Shown in pieces: positions 46,330 through 54,684 of a DNA stretch of 64,000 nucleotides. Origin of the DNA: an uncultured Armatimonadota bacterium (lineage in GTDB: Bacteria; Armatimonadota; Fimbriimonadia; Fimbriimonadales; Fimbriimonadaceae); NCBI GenBank assembly GCA_903927345.1, contig CAIYMO010000019.1, positions 1-64,000 on the forward strand, read 5' to 3'. How positions within the stretch are numbered: position 1 is the stretch's first letter; every line of letters starts with the position of its first letter. The position numbers were made by a program, and so were the translations under genes. The notes under the pieces were generated by a model. That model saw nothing but the letters and a program-made list of their open reading frames with translations, made no database searches and had not been told where the DNA came from.

Positions 46330-47166
46330 TTAAGTCGCCAACTCCTTGGAACTGTTTACCAAGAGGTAATCGGTAGCACTTTGAGCGGCTGCCGCAGCTC
46401 GGACGATTAGTGATTTGTCGTTTCGAAGGGCAACGAGCCATCCCTGTACGTAAGCTGCACTCTGCTCGAATTCACAAGCGACTCTTAGTTCGGTACACAA
46501 AAAGCACGCACCCAACTCGGCCACCAACTCTTCTCGAGCGTATTGTGCACTGCCAAATCTGATTGGGTCCGTAACTTCGAGTCGGTTGAGTCTCGAAGTA
46601 TGGCCTGTAGCATGAATCAGCTCATGGGCCAAAGTTTGCTCGTAGCTCGGGTACGACTCAAAGCTCTCGATTCTTGGCATGAGGATTAAATCGTGGACGG
46701 GCGAGTAGCAGGCTTCAGCGCCAATACGCAGTTTAGGGGCAGATGGGAGCGAGGAAATCAGAGCGGCCACACTCGAGCGCTCTTCGGAATCACAGGACGG
46801 AAGCGCAGGTTCTAGCTCGAGACCCTCTGTCTGATCACAGTTAAAGACGCAGTAAGAGCGGGCCAGTAAGTAGCCTCGTTCCGCTTCATCGGACAATTTT
46901 TGCACTTCCTTCCAGAGCAGAATTGGAGTGCCCTTCTCACCCTTCTTGACGCGACCTCCTGCCGCACTAATCTGCTTGAATGTCATCCAGCGTGGATCAC
47001 AAAATGGTTGGACCGCTAACACGAGCCGATTGATACCGCGGTACGCATTGCCGCGAATATTTCTCGGGGATTCAGTGCGCCAGGGCTTCCTCCAAGGGAC
47101 AACACCTTCGGACTCGATCGCTTGTATGATTCGGTCAGTAATCTGATCGTAGGCTTTCACCCTCAT
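46330..47166 (-). CDS. ardC: ArdC-type antirestriction protein / zincin-like peptidase
   Basis: A 278-aa protein. The N-terminal ~100 residues match the ArdC ssDNA-binding domain (YDQITDRIIQAIESEGVVPWRKPW, then GRVKKGEKGTPI). The C-terminal part is a zincin-like metallopeptidase with HELIHATGHTSR (181-192) and EELVAELGA (third ligand Glu). ArdC proteins protect incoming mobile DNA from host restriction. Here the gene shares an island with a methylase-based defence operon, a typical arms-race mix. Confidence 0.88.
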   Translation of the reverse strand: MRVKAYDQITDRIIQAIESEGVVPWRKPWRTESPRNIRGNAYRGINRLVLAVQPFCDPRWMTFKQISAAGGRVKKGEKGTPILLWKEVQKLSDEAERGYLLARSYCVFNCDQTEGLELEPALPSCDSEERSSVAALISSLPSAPKLRIGAEACYSPVHDLILMPRIESFESYPSYEQTLAHELIHATGHTSRLNRLEVTDPIRFGSAQYAREELVAELGACFLCTELRVACEFEQSAAYVQGWLVALRNDKSLIVRAAAAAQSATDYLLVNSSKELAT

Positions 47167-47800
47167 TGTAGTGATTTGGCCCGACGAATTAGAGGGAAAG
47201 TTTTGCCCAGCGCTTTGCGGCTAAGGGGTTGGGAAGTGCACACCAAAATGGGTGGCTGTTCACATTAATGAACTAGGGCAGACTTTGGAAATGCTCTGGA
47301 GATTAAGAGTGGACTGGGTATCGTCACCTCTGCCAGCATATGAAACACTTTCATTCAGCGGCGAGTACGAGCAGCTCTCAATCCTTTCGTGTGTAAACGA
47401 AAACACCCATGACCACACACACGTTGATCGCCATTATGATTGTGAAGAGCTGGATCACAGTCTAGGATCAGAGCCACCTGTTTGCACGATTGATTGTCCG
47501 AACAATCAGCATCATGACTCCATCGTTCTGAATTCTAATTCAGTTCTTGAGGGCGGAATCTGACTGTACGCGTTAAAAAAAATTCGTTCAGTAAGAGTTA
47601 TCGTAACCTTCTCACAGCGAAGGATATCTGAATGAGAATTAGGTCAGAACTCTAAAATTCGCTCGTGATAGCGGGTGAGAAAGCAGTCTTACGAGACCGA
47701 GTCGGTCAATCTAGCCGATTCGGAGTCCGAAAGGCCAAAGTATCAAGAGCAGCGTAGACTCGCGTGGTTGCGATAAGTTCTCCAGTTGGATTGCCTCGTC
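47167..47800. other. 630-bp gap with no convincing gene
   Basis: The only longer frame (47252-47563, GTG start, 103 codons) encodes a His/Asp/Cys-rich peptide with no domain and poor protein character, so I do not call it. AT-rich stretches near 47570-47600 could hold the promoter of the ArdC operon or other signals. A GC-rich inverted sequence near 47695-47735 may form a hairpin. Confidence 0.4.
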
Positions 47801-49612
47801 CTACGCTCCAACAGGTCTTTGCGCGGACGATTGCTCGAGGTCAGTCACTATCGCCTTTTCGCACATGTCGCGCACTTGACCAAGCATTAGTTCTATGTCA
47901 TCGAGCCAGGACAACTCATCAAGTCGACGCTTTGCATTCAGAGCAGTCTGCTCATGGTTTTCCAACGCTCTAGTTTTGTCCGCCAACACTTGAGTCGTAG
48001 CCTGCAGAATCCCTTCTGCAAGTTGCTCAAATTCCCCCGCCAGCCGAGTCAAACGGCTGGCGATAGCATTAACCGCAAGATCAACAGTCTGTGCCTCTGT
48101 CGCTATTTTCTTAGCCTTCCCTTCTAGCCTTCGCTCCGTAGCTCGCATTCGTTCTCGTTCAGTGACGGAGAACGTTTGCTCTATCATCCCCTTCTTGGCA
48201 AACTCTCTGACGTGAGCATCATGGGAGGCCTGGTTCTTCTTGTGCTCTGTCTCTTTGCTTTTGAAAGTATGGTACTCATGCAATGCAGAACTTAGTTCTG
48301 GCTGCAAACTCTCAAGGTGACTCATTAGGACCGACCACTGCTTGCTCCATTTTCCGCTGGGGTCGCAGTCAGGAGAAATCTTCGAATGCATTGACTTCTC
48401 AGCGATTCTTCCTCGAATGTAGAGAGTAATGTCTCCGTTATTCATCGCTTTCATTTCGGCAGCTAACTGCTTCAGAAAGTCTCTCCAGTTGGTTTCCAGC
48501 CGTTTTAACGTCTTGATGCCTAGTTTGTATGCATCGAGCATCGTTTCCCCTCCTTGAGCATCCGTTAATGCCGTAGCCCTCTCACGTAGCAACTCTTCGA
48601 TTTCTAGCTGAGCAAGAAGAAAGGTGTCTTCAAGGCGGGTTTTCACTCTTGAGCTTCGAATTTCAGTTGCTTGACTAGCAAGTAAGTCGAGCAACGCCGA
48701 CTCAAACGCTTTCCAACCGCTCTCTTCGATTTCTGATGAAATTCCTCTTTCCATAGCTGAGAGTGCTAGAGAAGCAGAGATGCCGAAAGGCGGTTTGCTA
48801 AGGCTCAGGCGGTTACCTATCCGTGAGAGAGCGACGCTTATAGGTTCCTCCTCTTCATCTAACTGATCAATCTGATTAACAACCACTATTGGATTCAAAT
48901 CCCGAGCAAGTCGCCTTAGGTCCTGGTCCTCTGAGGCAGTGCCCGCCTGCCCAGCGGCGAGTAACCATATCACCATGTCTGCACGCCTTGAAAACTCAGT
49001 CGTCGCGCTTGTGTGTGATTCATGCGTTGAGTTCAGTCCAGGCGTATCGATTAGCGTGGCCTTCTTGAGCAGGGCGACAGGTAATTGAACTTCGAGGTAG
49101 GACAGCCTCTCCCTGAGCTTCTTACCCCAGTCGCTACCTTCGGCGGAAACTTCCGCTAATGCCTCGATTGGAAATGCTGTTTCAGTCCCATCCAAGTCGT
49201 GAACAGTTAGCATTGGTGTTGCTCCGTAGGATAGGGCTGTCACCGCTGCGGTTGCTGGTCGAACATCTGACACCAGACGCCTCTCCTTCAACAGGCAATT
49301 GATAAAGGTGCTTTTTCCAGTATTGAACTGCCCCATGACAACGACGAGTAGCGGCTTAGCCAAATCCACTATCAGCTCCTCGATCTCCGCTACAACTTGT
49401 GAGAGTTCTTTGCGGCTGGAGAGGACCGACGCCAGTTCTATAAGCTGGCCCTGTAGATTGGGAAAGTGCTCTGAATTGACACGCCGCTTGGTTAGCGTTG
49501 CCGACTTTGCTCTAGTCAGATTTTCCTTATTGAGATGAGAAAAAAAGTGCTTGAGGCCATATCCCAGAATGCCTAGCGCTAAGGCTGCCAGAATCCAGAT
49601 CATGTAGGTCAC
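47801..49612 (-). CDS. dynamin-like GTPase with N-terminal membrane anchor
   Basis: A 603-aa protein, last gene of a four-gene overlapping operon. Residues 1-20 are a transmembrane helix. The GTPase domain has G1 GQFNTGKST (94-102), G3 DTPG (~189) and NQID (G4). The rest is helical with long coiled coils, as in bacterial dynamin-like proteins that bind and remodel membranes. The start overlaps the 136-aa gene stop by four bases. Related LeoA/LeoB/LeoC proteins form the Eleos antiphage system; the match here is by architecture. Confidence 0.82.
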   Translation of the reverse strand: MTYMIWILAALALGILGYGLKHFFSHLNKENLTRAKSATLTKRRVNSEHFPNLQGQLIELASVLSSRKELSQVVAEIEELIVDLAKPLLVVVMGQFNTGKSTFINCLLKERRLVSDVRPATAAVTALSYGATPMLTVHDLDGTETAFPIEALAEVSAEGSDWGKKLRERLSYLEVQLPVALLKKATLIDTPGLNSTHESHTSATTEFSRRADMVIWLLAAGQAGTASEDQDLRRLARDLNPIVVVNQIDQLDEEEEPISVALSRIGNRLSLSKPPFGISASLALSAMERGISSEIEESGWKAFESALLDLLASQATEIRSSRVKTRLEDTFLLAQLEIEELLRERATALTDAQGGETMLDAYKLGIKTLKRLETNWRDFLKQLAAEMKAMNNGDITLYIRGRIAEKSMHSKISPDCDPSGKWSKQWSVLMSHLESLQPELSSALHEYHTFKSKETEHKKNQASHDAHVREFAKKGMIEQTFSVTERERMRATERRLEGKAKKIATEAQTVDLAVNAIASRLTRLAGEFEQLAEGILQATTQVLADKTRALENHEQTALNAKRRLDELSWLDDIELMLGQVRDMCEKAIVTDLEQSSAQRPVGA

Positions 49613-50019
49613 AAGTTGATCGGCGGAACTTTGTAAGAGGAGATATGCATCAGTGGATCAGAGAAATTCATCACCGATGCGAAGCCGTGTCCAAGGTCTT
49701 GATAGTGGACTTCTGAGCCATCCGCGTGTAGGACTTGTGTTCCTCCGAGTCCCTTGATTGTTGTATACGAATGCTCGGGGTGCAAGGGGTCGATGACGCC
49801 ATTTTTGTAAGGGACGTTGTGGTCAACAAGCCTCGCCTCATGAAATGTATCCTTGCCACCCAAAACATTTGGCTCAGTTCTTCCAATCATGTGTCCATCT
49901 GGGCTGAGATATGTTTTGCCTCCAAAGAGGCCCTTAATGCCAATACTGGTCAGCTCTCCATCGACATGATGGGTTGAAAGATCGCTGTGATCTGTGTAGG
50001 AATGGATGTGATCATGCAT
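49609..50019 (-). CDS. His/Gly-rich small protein between dynamin-like genes
   Basis: A 136-aa protein starting MHDHIHSYTDHSDLSTHHVDG. It is rich in His, Gly and Asp, with a repeating pattern of short strands ended by turns (LFGGKTYLSPDGHMIGRTEP, VLGGKDTFHEARL, GGTQVLHADGSEVHY). This recalls small beta-flower/propeller-like repeat proteins but no family is recognised. Overlaps of eight and four bases with its neighbours show tight coupling with the GTPases. Possible roles: metal binding, membrane tether, toxin, or trigger. Confidence 0.7.
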   Translation of the reverse strand: MHDHIHSYTDHSDLSTHHVDGELTSIGIKGLFGGKTYLSPDGHMIGRTEPNVLGGKDTFHEARLVDHNVPYKNGVIDPLHPEHSYTTIKGLGGTQVLHADGSEVHYQDLGHGFASVMNFSDPLMHISSYKVPPINL

Positions 50020-51805
50020 GTGTTTCTGCCTCGGTATTCATCAATCGTAATTCATTTATCAGTTCTTGAAGCTTTTGTTTTCTCGCTTCTAGCTCAGCGA
50101 TAACCTGCTTCGATTCCGTTTGAGAGGTGCGTCGGCGTGCCAACTCTTCGGAAACGCGTCCACTAAGCTCGGCTAACAGCTCGTCGAAACGATTCACCGC
50201 TGTGTCCCTTAACTCATGGATGTTCTCTGAGACCGTGTCTAAGACTCGAGTGCTGAAGCCTCCCATGACTTCCTCCAATGCCTCAGTAAGTTTGGGTCGC
50301 AACTTTTGCTTCGCTTGCTGCAAGTGCTGTTCGGTCATTGCTTTGGACAAAAACGGAAGACCTGCCATACCGATTACTGGGACAAACATGCCCGCCCCCA
50401 TGAGCATCAGTAGCGTGGCTGCACCACCAGCGATCAGGCCAGTTCGAAGTGAAGTCTTCGAGACGTCGTCTGCTTGGAGATTTAGCGAATCTTCTACTTG
50501 AGACAGTTGGAAATCTCCTTCAGGTCTAAGTCCGCCTACCAATTGTTCAAACTCTCGACTTAGGGAGATGACAACTTGACGGTCTATTTGAGTTAGCAAG
50601 CTTGCGAGCGGAGCGGCATGGCTTTCGATCCAAATCTTGCAGTACTGTCGAAGTCGGTTGGGAATCGTCTTTTCGACAAACAACTTAAAGTCTGTACCAG
50701 TGTAGGACTCGATAGATTCAATTAAGGCCTCCTGAGTCTCATCTTGAAAACTCCGAAGTGACTTTCGAGTCATCGCCAGGATTTCTGCCTCACGGTCTCC
50801 GATCCACTCATCGAGTCCTTGGATACTCTTGGACTTGCTCATAAGCGCAGCCTCAATATGCTTTTGCTGCTGCTCCAATGCTTCGATTGATTGCCCAGAC
50901 ACGTTAATGCGGCGATCAAACTCGCCAATAAACAAGTTCGCCGTAGTTACCGCACGACTTGCAACCCGACGAGATCGCGTGCGATTTCTTTCTGTACTCG
51001 ATGATAGCGTTGAGAGGAAATGTTCAACCTGAGCGATGCCCGAACGTTCGTAGCCATCTTCGCCGTCAGCGGCTTCCGAAGCTGCAGTGAACACGACATT
51101 TAGATTGACCTGTGGCCAGAAAGTGCCGAGCCTGTTCTGTATTACTTGGCTGACCGACTCGATGTCATCCTCGTCGAGCTGATCAGCAAAATTCGCGCAG
51201 AAGGCAATCTTGTCGAAGCCCTCGGATAAGATCGAGGTTTCCAAGAAGTCTCGTTCGGATGCTGTTACTGGATTGGTGGCACTCAGGACAAAAATTAAAG
51301 CGTCACTCCTAGGAAGGAAGCGATACGCAACATCGGACCTATGCTGGCTCAGATCATTGACCCCTGGCGTATCTACCAAGACGATCCCATCCTTCAATAA
51401 GGGGGAGTTAATGCCAATTTCCAGATAATCCAAGCTATCAGGATCGAAGCCTGACTCAGCCGTAAACTTCCATAGTGCTTCGGAGGATAGCATCCGTTCT
51501 TCAACTGTTCCGTTGCTCCAGTGAATACGGAGTAGAGGCTCTTCGGAAAACCTCAAAATGTTGATTGTTGCTGTTGTGGGAGTTACATCTGTGGGAAGGA
51601 GGCTCTGCCCCAAAAGACCATTCAGTAGAGTCGACTTCCCGCGTTTGAACTCGCCCACAACCGCAACAACAAAAGTCGAAGATAAAGCGAATTGCTCGAA
51701 TTTTGTTAGAGCATCTTGTCCTACCTCTCCGACTTCGGTCTCGTGTTCGCGCAGTCGTGAAACGATGTCCGATACGTCGATCAGGGTGGTGGATTCTTGA
51801 TTCAT
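50012..51805 (-). CDS. dynamin-like GTPase with hydrophobic paddle region
   Basis: A 597-aa protein. G1 GEFKRGKST (51-59), G3 DTPGVND (~145), and a NFADQLD-type G4. Near residues 450-485 is a long hydrophobic segment (LIAGGAATLLMLMGAGMFV, then PFLSKAM), likely the membrane paddle of bacterial dynamins. Long coiled coils flank it, and the C-terminus is helical and basic (RRTSQTESKQVIAELEARKQ). Start overlaps the preceding GTPase stop by four bases. Confidence 0.83.
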   Translation of the reverse strand: MNQESTTLIDVSDIVSRLREHETEVGEVGQDALTKFEQFALSSTFVVAVVGEFKRGKSTLLNGLLGQSLLPTDVTPTTATINILRFSEEPLLRIHWSNGTVEERMLSSEALWKFTAESGFDPDSLDYLEIGINSPLLKDGIVLVDTPGVNDLSQHRSDVAYRFLPRSDALIFVLSATNPVTASERDFLETSILSEGFDKIAFCANFADQLDEDDIESVSQVIQNRLGTFWPQVNLNVVFTAASEAADGEDGYERSGIAQVEHFLSTLSSSTERNRTRSRRVASRAVTTANLFIGEFDRRINVSGQSIEALEQQQKHIEAALMSKSKSIQGLDEWIGDREAEILAMTRKSLRSFQDETQEALIESIESYTGTDFKLFVEKTIPNRLRQYCKIWIESHAAPLASLLTQIDRQVVISLSREFEQLVGGLRPEGDFQLSQVEDSLNLQADDVSKTSLRTGLIAGGAATLLMLMGAGMFVPVIGMAGLPFLSKAMTEQHLQQAKQKLRPKLTEALEEVMGGFSTRVLDTVSENIHELRDTAVNRFDELLAELSGRVSEELARRRTSQTESKQVIAELEARKQKLQELINELRLMNTEAETHA

Positions 51806-53685
51806 CGCATGGCCTCCAAAACTCGCGTTGCTCTCTGCAAACTGAGATTCATTGTCTCACACCACTCTGCCTGAAGGCGTGCATTCTCCAACTCAGATTG
51901 CTTTTGATTTTCGAGCTGGTTCAATTGGGACTGAAGAGAATTTAGTCGGACGCTAAAGGCTGAGTCAACTGAACTGATGATGTTGTCAGTTAGCCTTTTC
52001 CAATCCAATTCAAATTTTGTGATCGCTTGAGGAATTCCGTCCCGTAGGCGATTGTCTATTTGGAAACGGGCCTTACCCAAGATGGCTTCGCGTCGACGTT
52101 GCTCAATGCCTGCTCCAAGGCCGATTGTCGTCAGGAGGCCGACCACAATGGCAATAGGGAAGGCTACATGCATGGCAGCCATCAGTAAGCCTGCAAAGAT
52201 GCCCCCTCCGAAAACGACATTATCGTCGTCTTTGGATGGCTCTCTCGAGTTGTCAATTGTCAGAGACATATTCTGAGAGATCGAAAATGTCTGATCGACT
52301 GTAGTCTGCAAGTCTCCCCATGCCGCCTCAATTCTCCTGCGGGCACGGGCGTATTCATCTGAAAGCGTGGACTCTTGCCTAGACTTTATGTGCTCGACCA
52401 GTCGGGTTTGCAAGGGTGCTACAGCGCGTTCAACGCTTTGCAGGATCGCTTCACCAGTCAGTTCTCCTTGATGCGTGTCAACCGCTGCAACCCCCGCCAG
52501 TGCAATGTTCTCCAAACCTTTACGGAGTTCGAACGCAATTGCGGAGCCTTCGTTCGCGAATCGGCTTTTGAGGCCATCCAGCACCTCGTTCTTTTGCAAC
52601 TGAGCAGTCACTATGTGCGGCTTCAGTGACTGGATTCTTTGCTGCAGAGCCTCCGCCGATAAACCAACCCCTGCTTTACGAACCGCTAACGGTCCGCTTG
52701 AAAGTTCCTTGGCGAGTCTTACTCCGATGGCAATAGGCTTGCCAAGCTTTACTGCTCCTCGGTCACCATTTAAGAAGTTTGAGAGTGCTTCTTCAAGTTC
52801 TCGGAATCCAGTCTCGGTGAAGGGCAACGGTTTCCTCAACGACGAAGTCTGGGCGCCTCTACGATGGTACAAGGCATCTTTGGCGCAAACGAGAAACAGT
52901 CTTGGTTCGCCTACAATCGGCCTCAACTGCGATCGGGCGTATTCTACGACTTTGGAACGATCTACATCTGTCTTGAGAAAGTCGGCAAAGTTTATGGCAA
53001 AGAAGAGTCGTTGAATATCCGCTTTAAGAATTCGATCTCGGATGAAGTCCACTTCAGATTGGGCCAGAATTCGCTTCGCGGAAAGGACAATTACGACTGC
53101 ATCAGCCTGTGGAATAAACTCGTATGTGATCTGCTCTCTTACAGGATCAAGGTCATTCGTGCCTGGAGTGTCAACAAGCTCTACACCACTGATCAGCAGC
53201 GGAGAGGGGAACCCGATTTCTGCCTGTGCGATCTTTTTTAGCTCCGCGACTTGTGAATCATACTCCGTGACCTGCTCCAGTGAATTGCGGTCGGGGTCTG
53301 GAGGTGCGACCAGAGCGATGAATTCTTCCTGGCTGATTTCAGATGGTTTGCGGTTGTCGCGGTAGAGAAGTTTGAACTTCGGAACATCGTTACCCGAAAT
53401 CACCGACAGTATCGCCGTCGTCGGCTGAACACTGGAAGGTAGCACCCGATCTCCCAGGAGTGCATTGATGAGCGTGCTCTTTCCGTGGCTGAATTCTCCA
53501 ACGACAACAAGTCGGAATTTTTCCTCTTGCATCGAACTAAGTGCTGCGTCGATTACTGTCGTTACTTGGGGTGCGCCTAGATCATGTGCAGCCTGGCGAA
53601 TGTCAGCCAGACAAGCCTCTACTTGTTTTTGCTTCTGCTTGAATTCCTCGAGAGAAACACACGTTTTTGCGCCCTCGAAGGTCAT
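51802..53685 (-). CDS. dynamin-like GTPase, first gene of the three-dynamin operon
   Basis: A 627-aa protein. G1 GEFSHGKST (63-71), PTTA switch (~88), G3 DTPGTND (~170), G4-like NFADFLK. A hydrophobic segment around residues 490-530 (FAGLLMAAMHVAFPIAIVV) is the probable membrane paddle; the C-terminus is coiled coil. The three GTPases are clearly distinct in sequence, so this is not recent duplication. The promoter must lie in the ~475-bp AT-rich gap beyond 53685. The GTPases could assemble into a heteromeric membrane-remodelling machine. Confidence 0.83.
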   Translation of the reverse strand: MTFEGAKTCVSLEEFKQKQKQVEACLADIRQAAHDLGAPQVTTVIDAALSSMQEEKFRLVVVGEFSHGKSTLINALLGDRVLPSSVQPTTAILSVISGNDVPKFKLLYRDNRKPSEISQEEFIALVAPPDPDRNSLEQVTEYDSQVAELKKIAQAEIGFPSPLLISGVELVDTPGTNDLDPVREQITYEFIPQADAVVIVLSAKRILAQSEVDFIRDRILKADIQRLFFAINFADFLKTDVDRSKVVEYARSQLRPIVGEPRLFLVCAKDALYHRRGAQTSSLRKPLPFTETGFRELEEALSNFLNGDRGAVKLGKPIAIGVRLAKELSSGPLAVRKAGVGLSAEALQQRIQSLKPHIVTAQLQKNEVLDGLKSRFANEGSAIAFELRKGLENIALAGVAAVDTHQGELTGEAILQSVERAVAPLQTRLVEHIKSRQESTLSDEYARARRRIEAAWGDLQTTVDQTFSISQNMSLTIDNSREPSKDDDNVVFGGGIFAGLLMAAMHVAFPIAIVVGLLTTIGLGAGIEQRRREAILGKARFQIDNRLRDGIPQAITKFELDWKRLTDNIISSVDSAFSVRLNSLQSQLNQLENQKQSELENARLQAEWCETMNLSLQRATRVLEAMR

Positions 53686-54161
53686 TAGATAAGTATATGG
53701 ATATCATCCTAAATTCGCAATGCACCAACTTAATTGGTCTTAACCAAAGCCTCTGTAGTTTGTGGAGATGATCATCCTAGGTTTCGCACTCGATTTGTCC
53801 TGTACTCCCTCAAGCGACGCCCACGTTCAAATTCACTTTGAGCAATACGGGACGCTGATTCGGAAGGGCAGTTTCCCCTTCAAGGAAATGTAGATTGGTT
53901 CTGCGAAAAGGAGCGGGAGACAAAGCTGAAGAGGAGTCCTCGGTCACGCTCGGGTGATCGGGCGTTACAAGGACCCTAAAATTTCAGATAGAGATTCCAT
54001 TTAATGGCTCCACTGGTTGTGGGTGAAAATCTCTTTCTAATTCTCATCTCAGATGCGGCCTAGAGAGTTGAAATAATTGAACGCAGAGAGTGTTTATTCG
54101 TAATTCTGAGTGCCAAAGAAGAAGATTTTAGGTTTAAAGTGGAATCTAAAATCAGAATTTC
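53686..54161. other. 475-bp gap between dynamin operon and attR
   Basis: No convincing gene. A 41-codon frame at 53768-53893 (MIILGFALDLSCTPSSD...) has no good ribosome-binding spacing and no domain. The region should contain the dynamin operon promoter and the right arm of the attachment site. It is AT-rich toward attR. Confidence 0.45.
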
Positions 54162-54193
54162 AGGGAGTTCAATTCTCCCCGCCTCCACCAGTT
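54162..54193 (+). repeat. attR: 32-bp tmRNA 3'-end direct repeat
   Basis: An exact 32-bp copy of the tmRNA 3' end (18436-18467), with no tRNA-like body to its left, so it is the displaced original end after island insertion. A six-base-pair hairpin (TTCGCC / GGCGAA, 54209-54224) just beyond may be part of the former tmRNA terminator. Confidence 0.92.
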
Positions 54194-54255
54194 CCCCTGT
54201 TTAGGTCTTTCGCCAAACGGCGAACTTCCCAACCCCTTACGGCGTTCCTAGTAAT

Positions 54256-54462
54256 GTGAAGCAAACCGCCAAGCGAGTTCGGGTGTCGTTGGATTCTCCA
54301 ACGTCACGAAAGGAGATGATTCTGCCGTTCTTCGTAGTGCCCGAGGCAGGCGACGACGTCGTTCTGTTCGGTTCGCACTGGGACGTAGAAACTCACAAAA
54401 TCAGCCCAATCCCCGATGACCAAGGCTGCAACCACTCCGTCAAGCTCCGCATGGCGGGCTAG
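54256..54462 (+). CDS. possible short protein or gene fragment
   Basis: A 68-codon frame from GTG with GC-rich codon use like the chromosome. It is open in-frame upstream to 54205, just inside the DNA after attR. It includes PFFVVPEAGDDVVLFGSHWD, which looks protein-like, but no domain or ribosome-binding site is clear. It may be the remnant of a host gene cut by the insertions on both sides. Confidence 0.35.
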   Translation: MKQTAKRVRVSLDSPTSRKEMILPFFVVPEAGDDVVLFGSHWDVETHKISPIPDDQGCNHSVKLRMAG

Positions 54463-54495
54463 TCGCTGATCAGAAGCCGATCGACTGCAAAATCT

Positions 54496-54627
54496 TGGCG
54501 GCCCCGGAGGGACTCGAACCCCCGACGCCCTCCTTAGGACTGAAGAAAAATAGGTTGAAAAACTCTGAATTGAATCTACCAACTTCTCTGGACGTCTCTC
54601 ATTTTCGCTGGCTGTTGAGAGACCAAT
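54496..54627 (-). repeat. tRNA-Arg(CCU) 3'-half fragment plus element arm, copy 1
   Basis: On the minus strand bases 54540-54496 read as the 3' half of a tRNA: CCT anticodon followed by AA, anticodon stem 3' side GGAGG, T-arm GGGGGTTCGAGTCCCTC, acceptor CGGGGCC, G, CCA. No matching 5' half lies upstream. The ~87 bp next to it (to about 54627) resemble copy 2 at 56628. This is the mark of integration into the 3' half of a tRNA gene. Confidence 0.8.
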
Positions 54628-54684
54628 TGTGAAACTCGAAATTGTCGCAATGAACTTTGATCGGAAAAAGCCGTCATCGCTGGC

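Larger units (their letters stand above)
18468..54161. mobile_element. 35.7-kb genomic island integrated in ssrA
   Basis: The island is bounded by exact 32-bp repeats of the tmRNA 3' end and carries a tyrosine integrase just inside the left end. Its cargo is an Hma-like defence operon, a primase/nuclease pair, a serine recombinase block with ArdC, and a three-dynamin operon. By eye its coding sequences are less GC-rich at third positions than those of the flanks, consistent with transfer. No conjugation (relaxase, type IV secretion) or phage structural genes are visible. Confidence 0.9.

Noticed and set aside
47252-47563. 103-codon plus-strand frame in the gap before the ArdC gene
   Set aside because: GTG start without ribosome-binding site, biased His/Asp/Cys content and no domain; probably not coding.
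18468-54161. prophage
   Set aside because: An integrase and a primase are present but no capsid, tail, portal, terminase or lysis genes.
54496-54545. functional tRNA-Arg gene
   Set aside because: Only the 3' half is present; no D-arm or acceptor 5' strand is found upstream on the minus strand. The same holds at 56628-56672.
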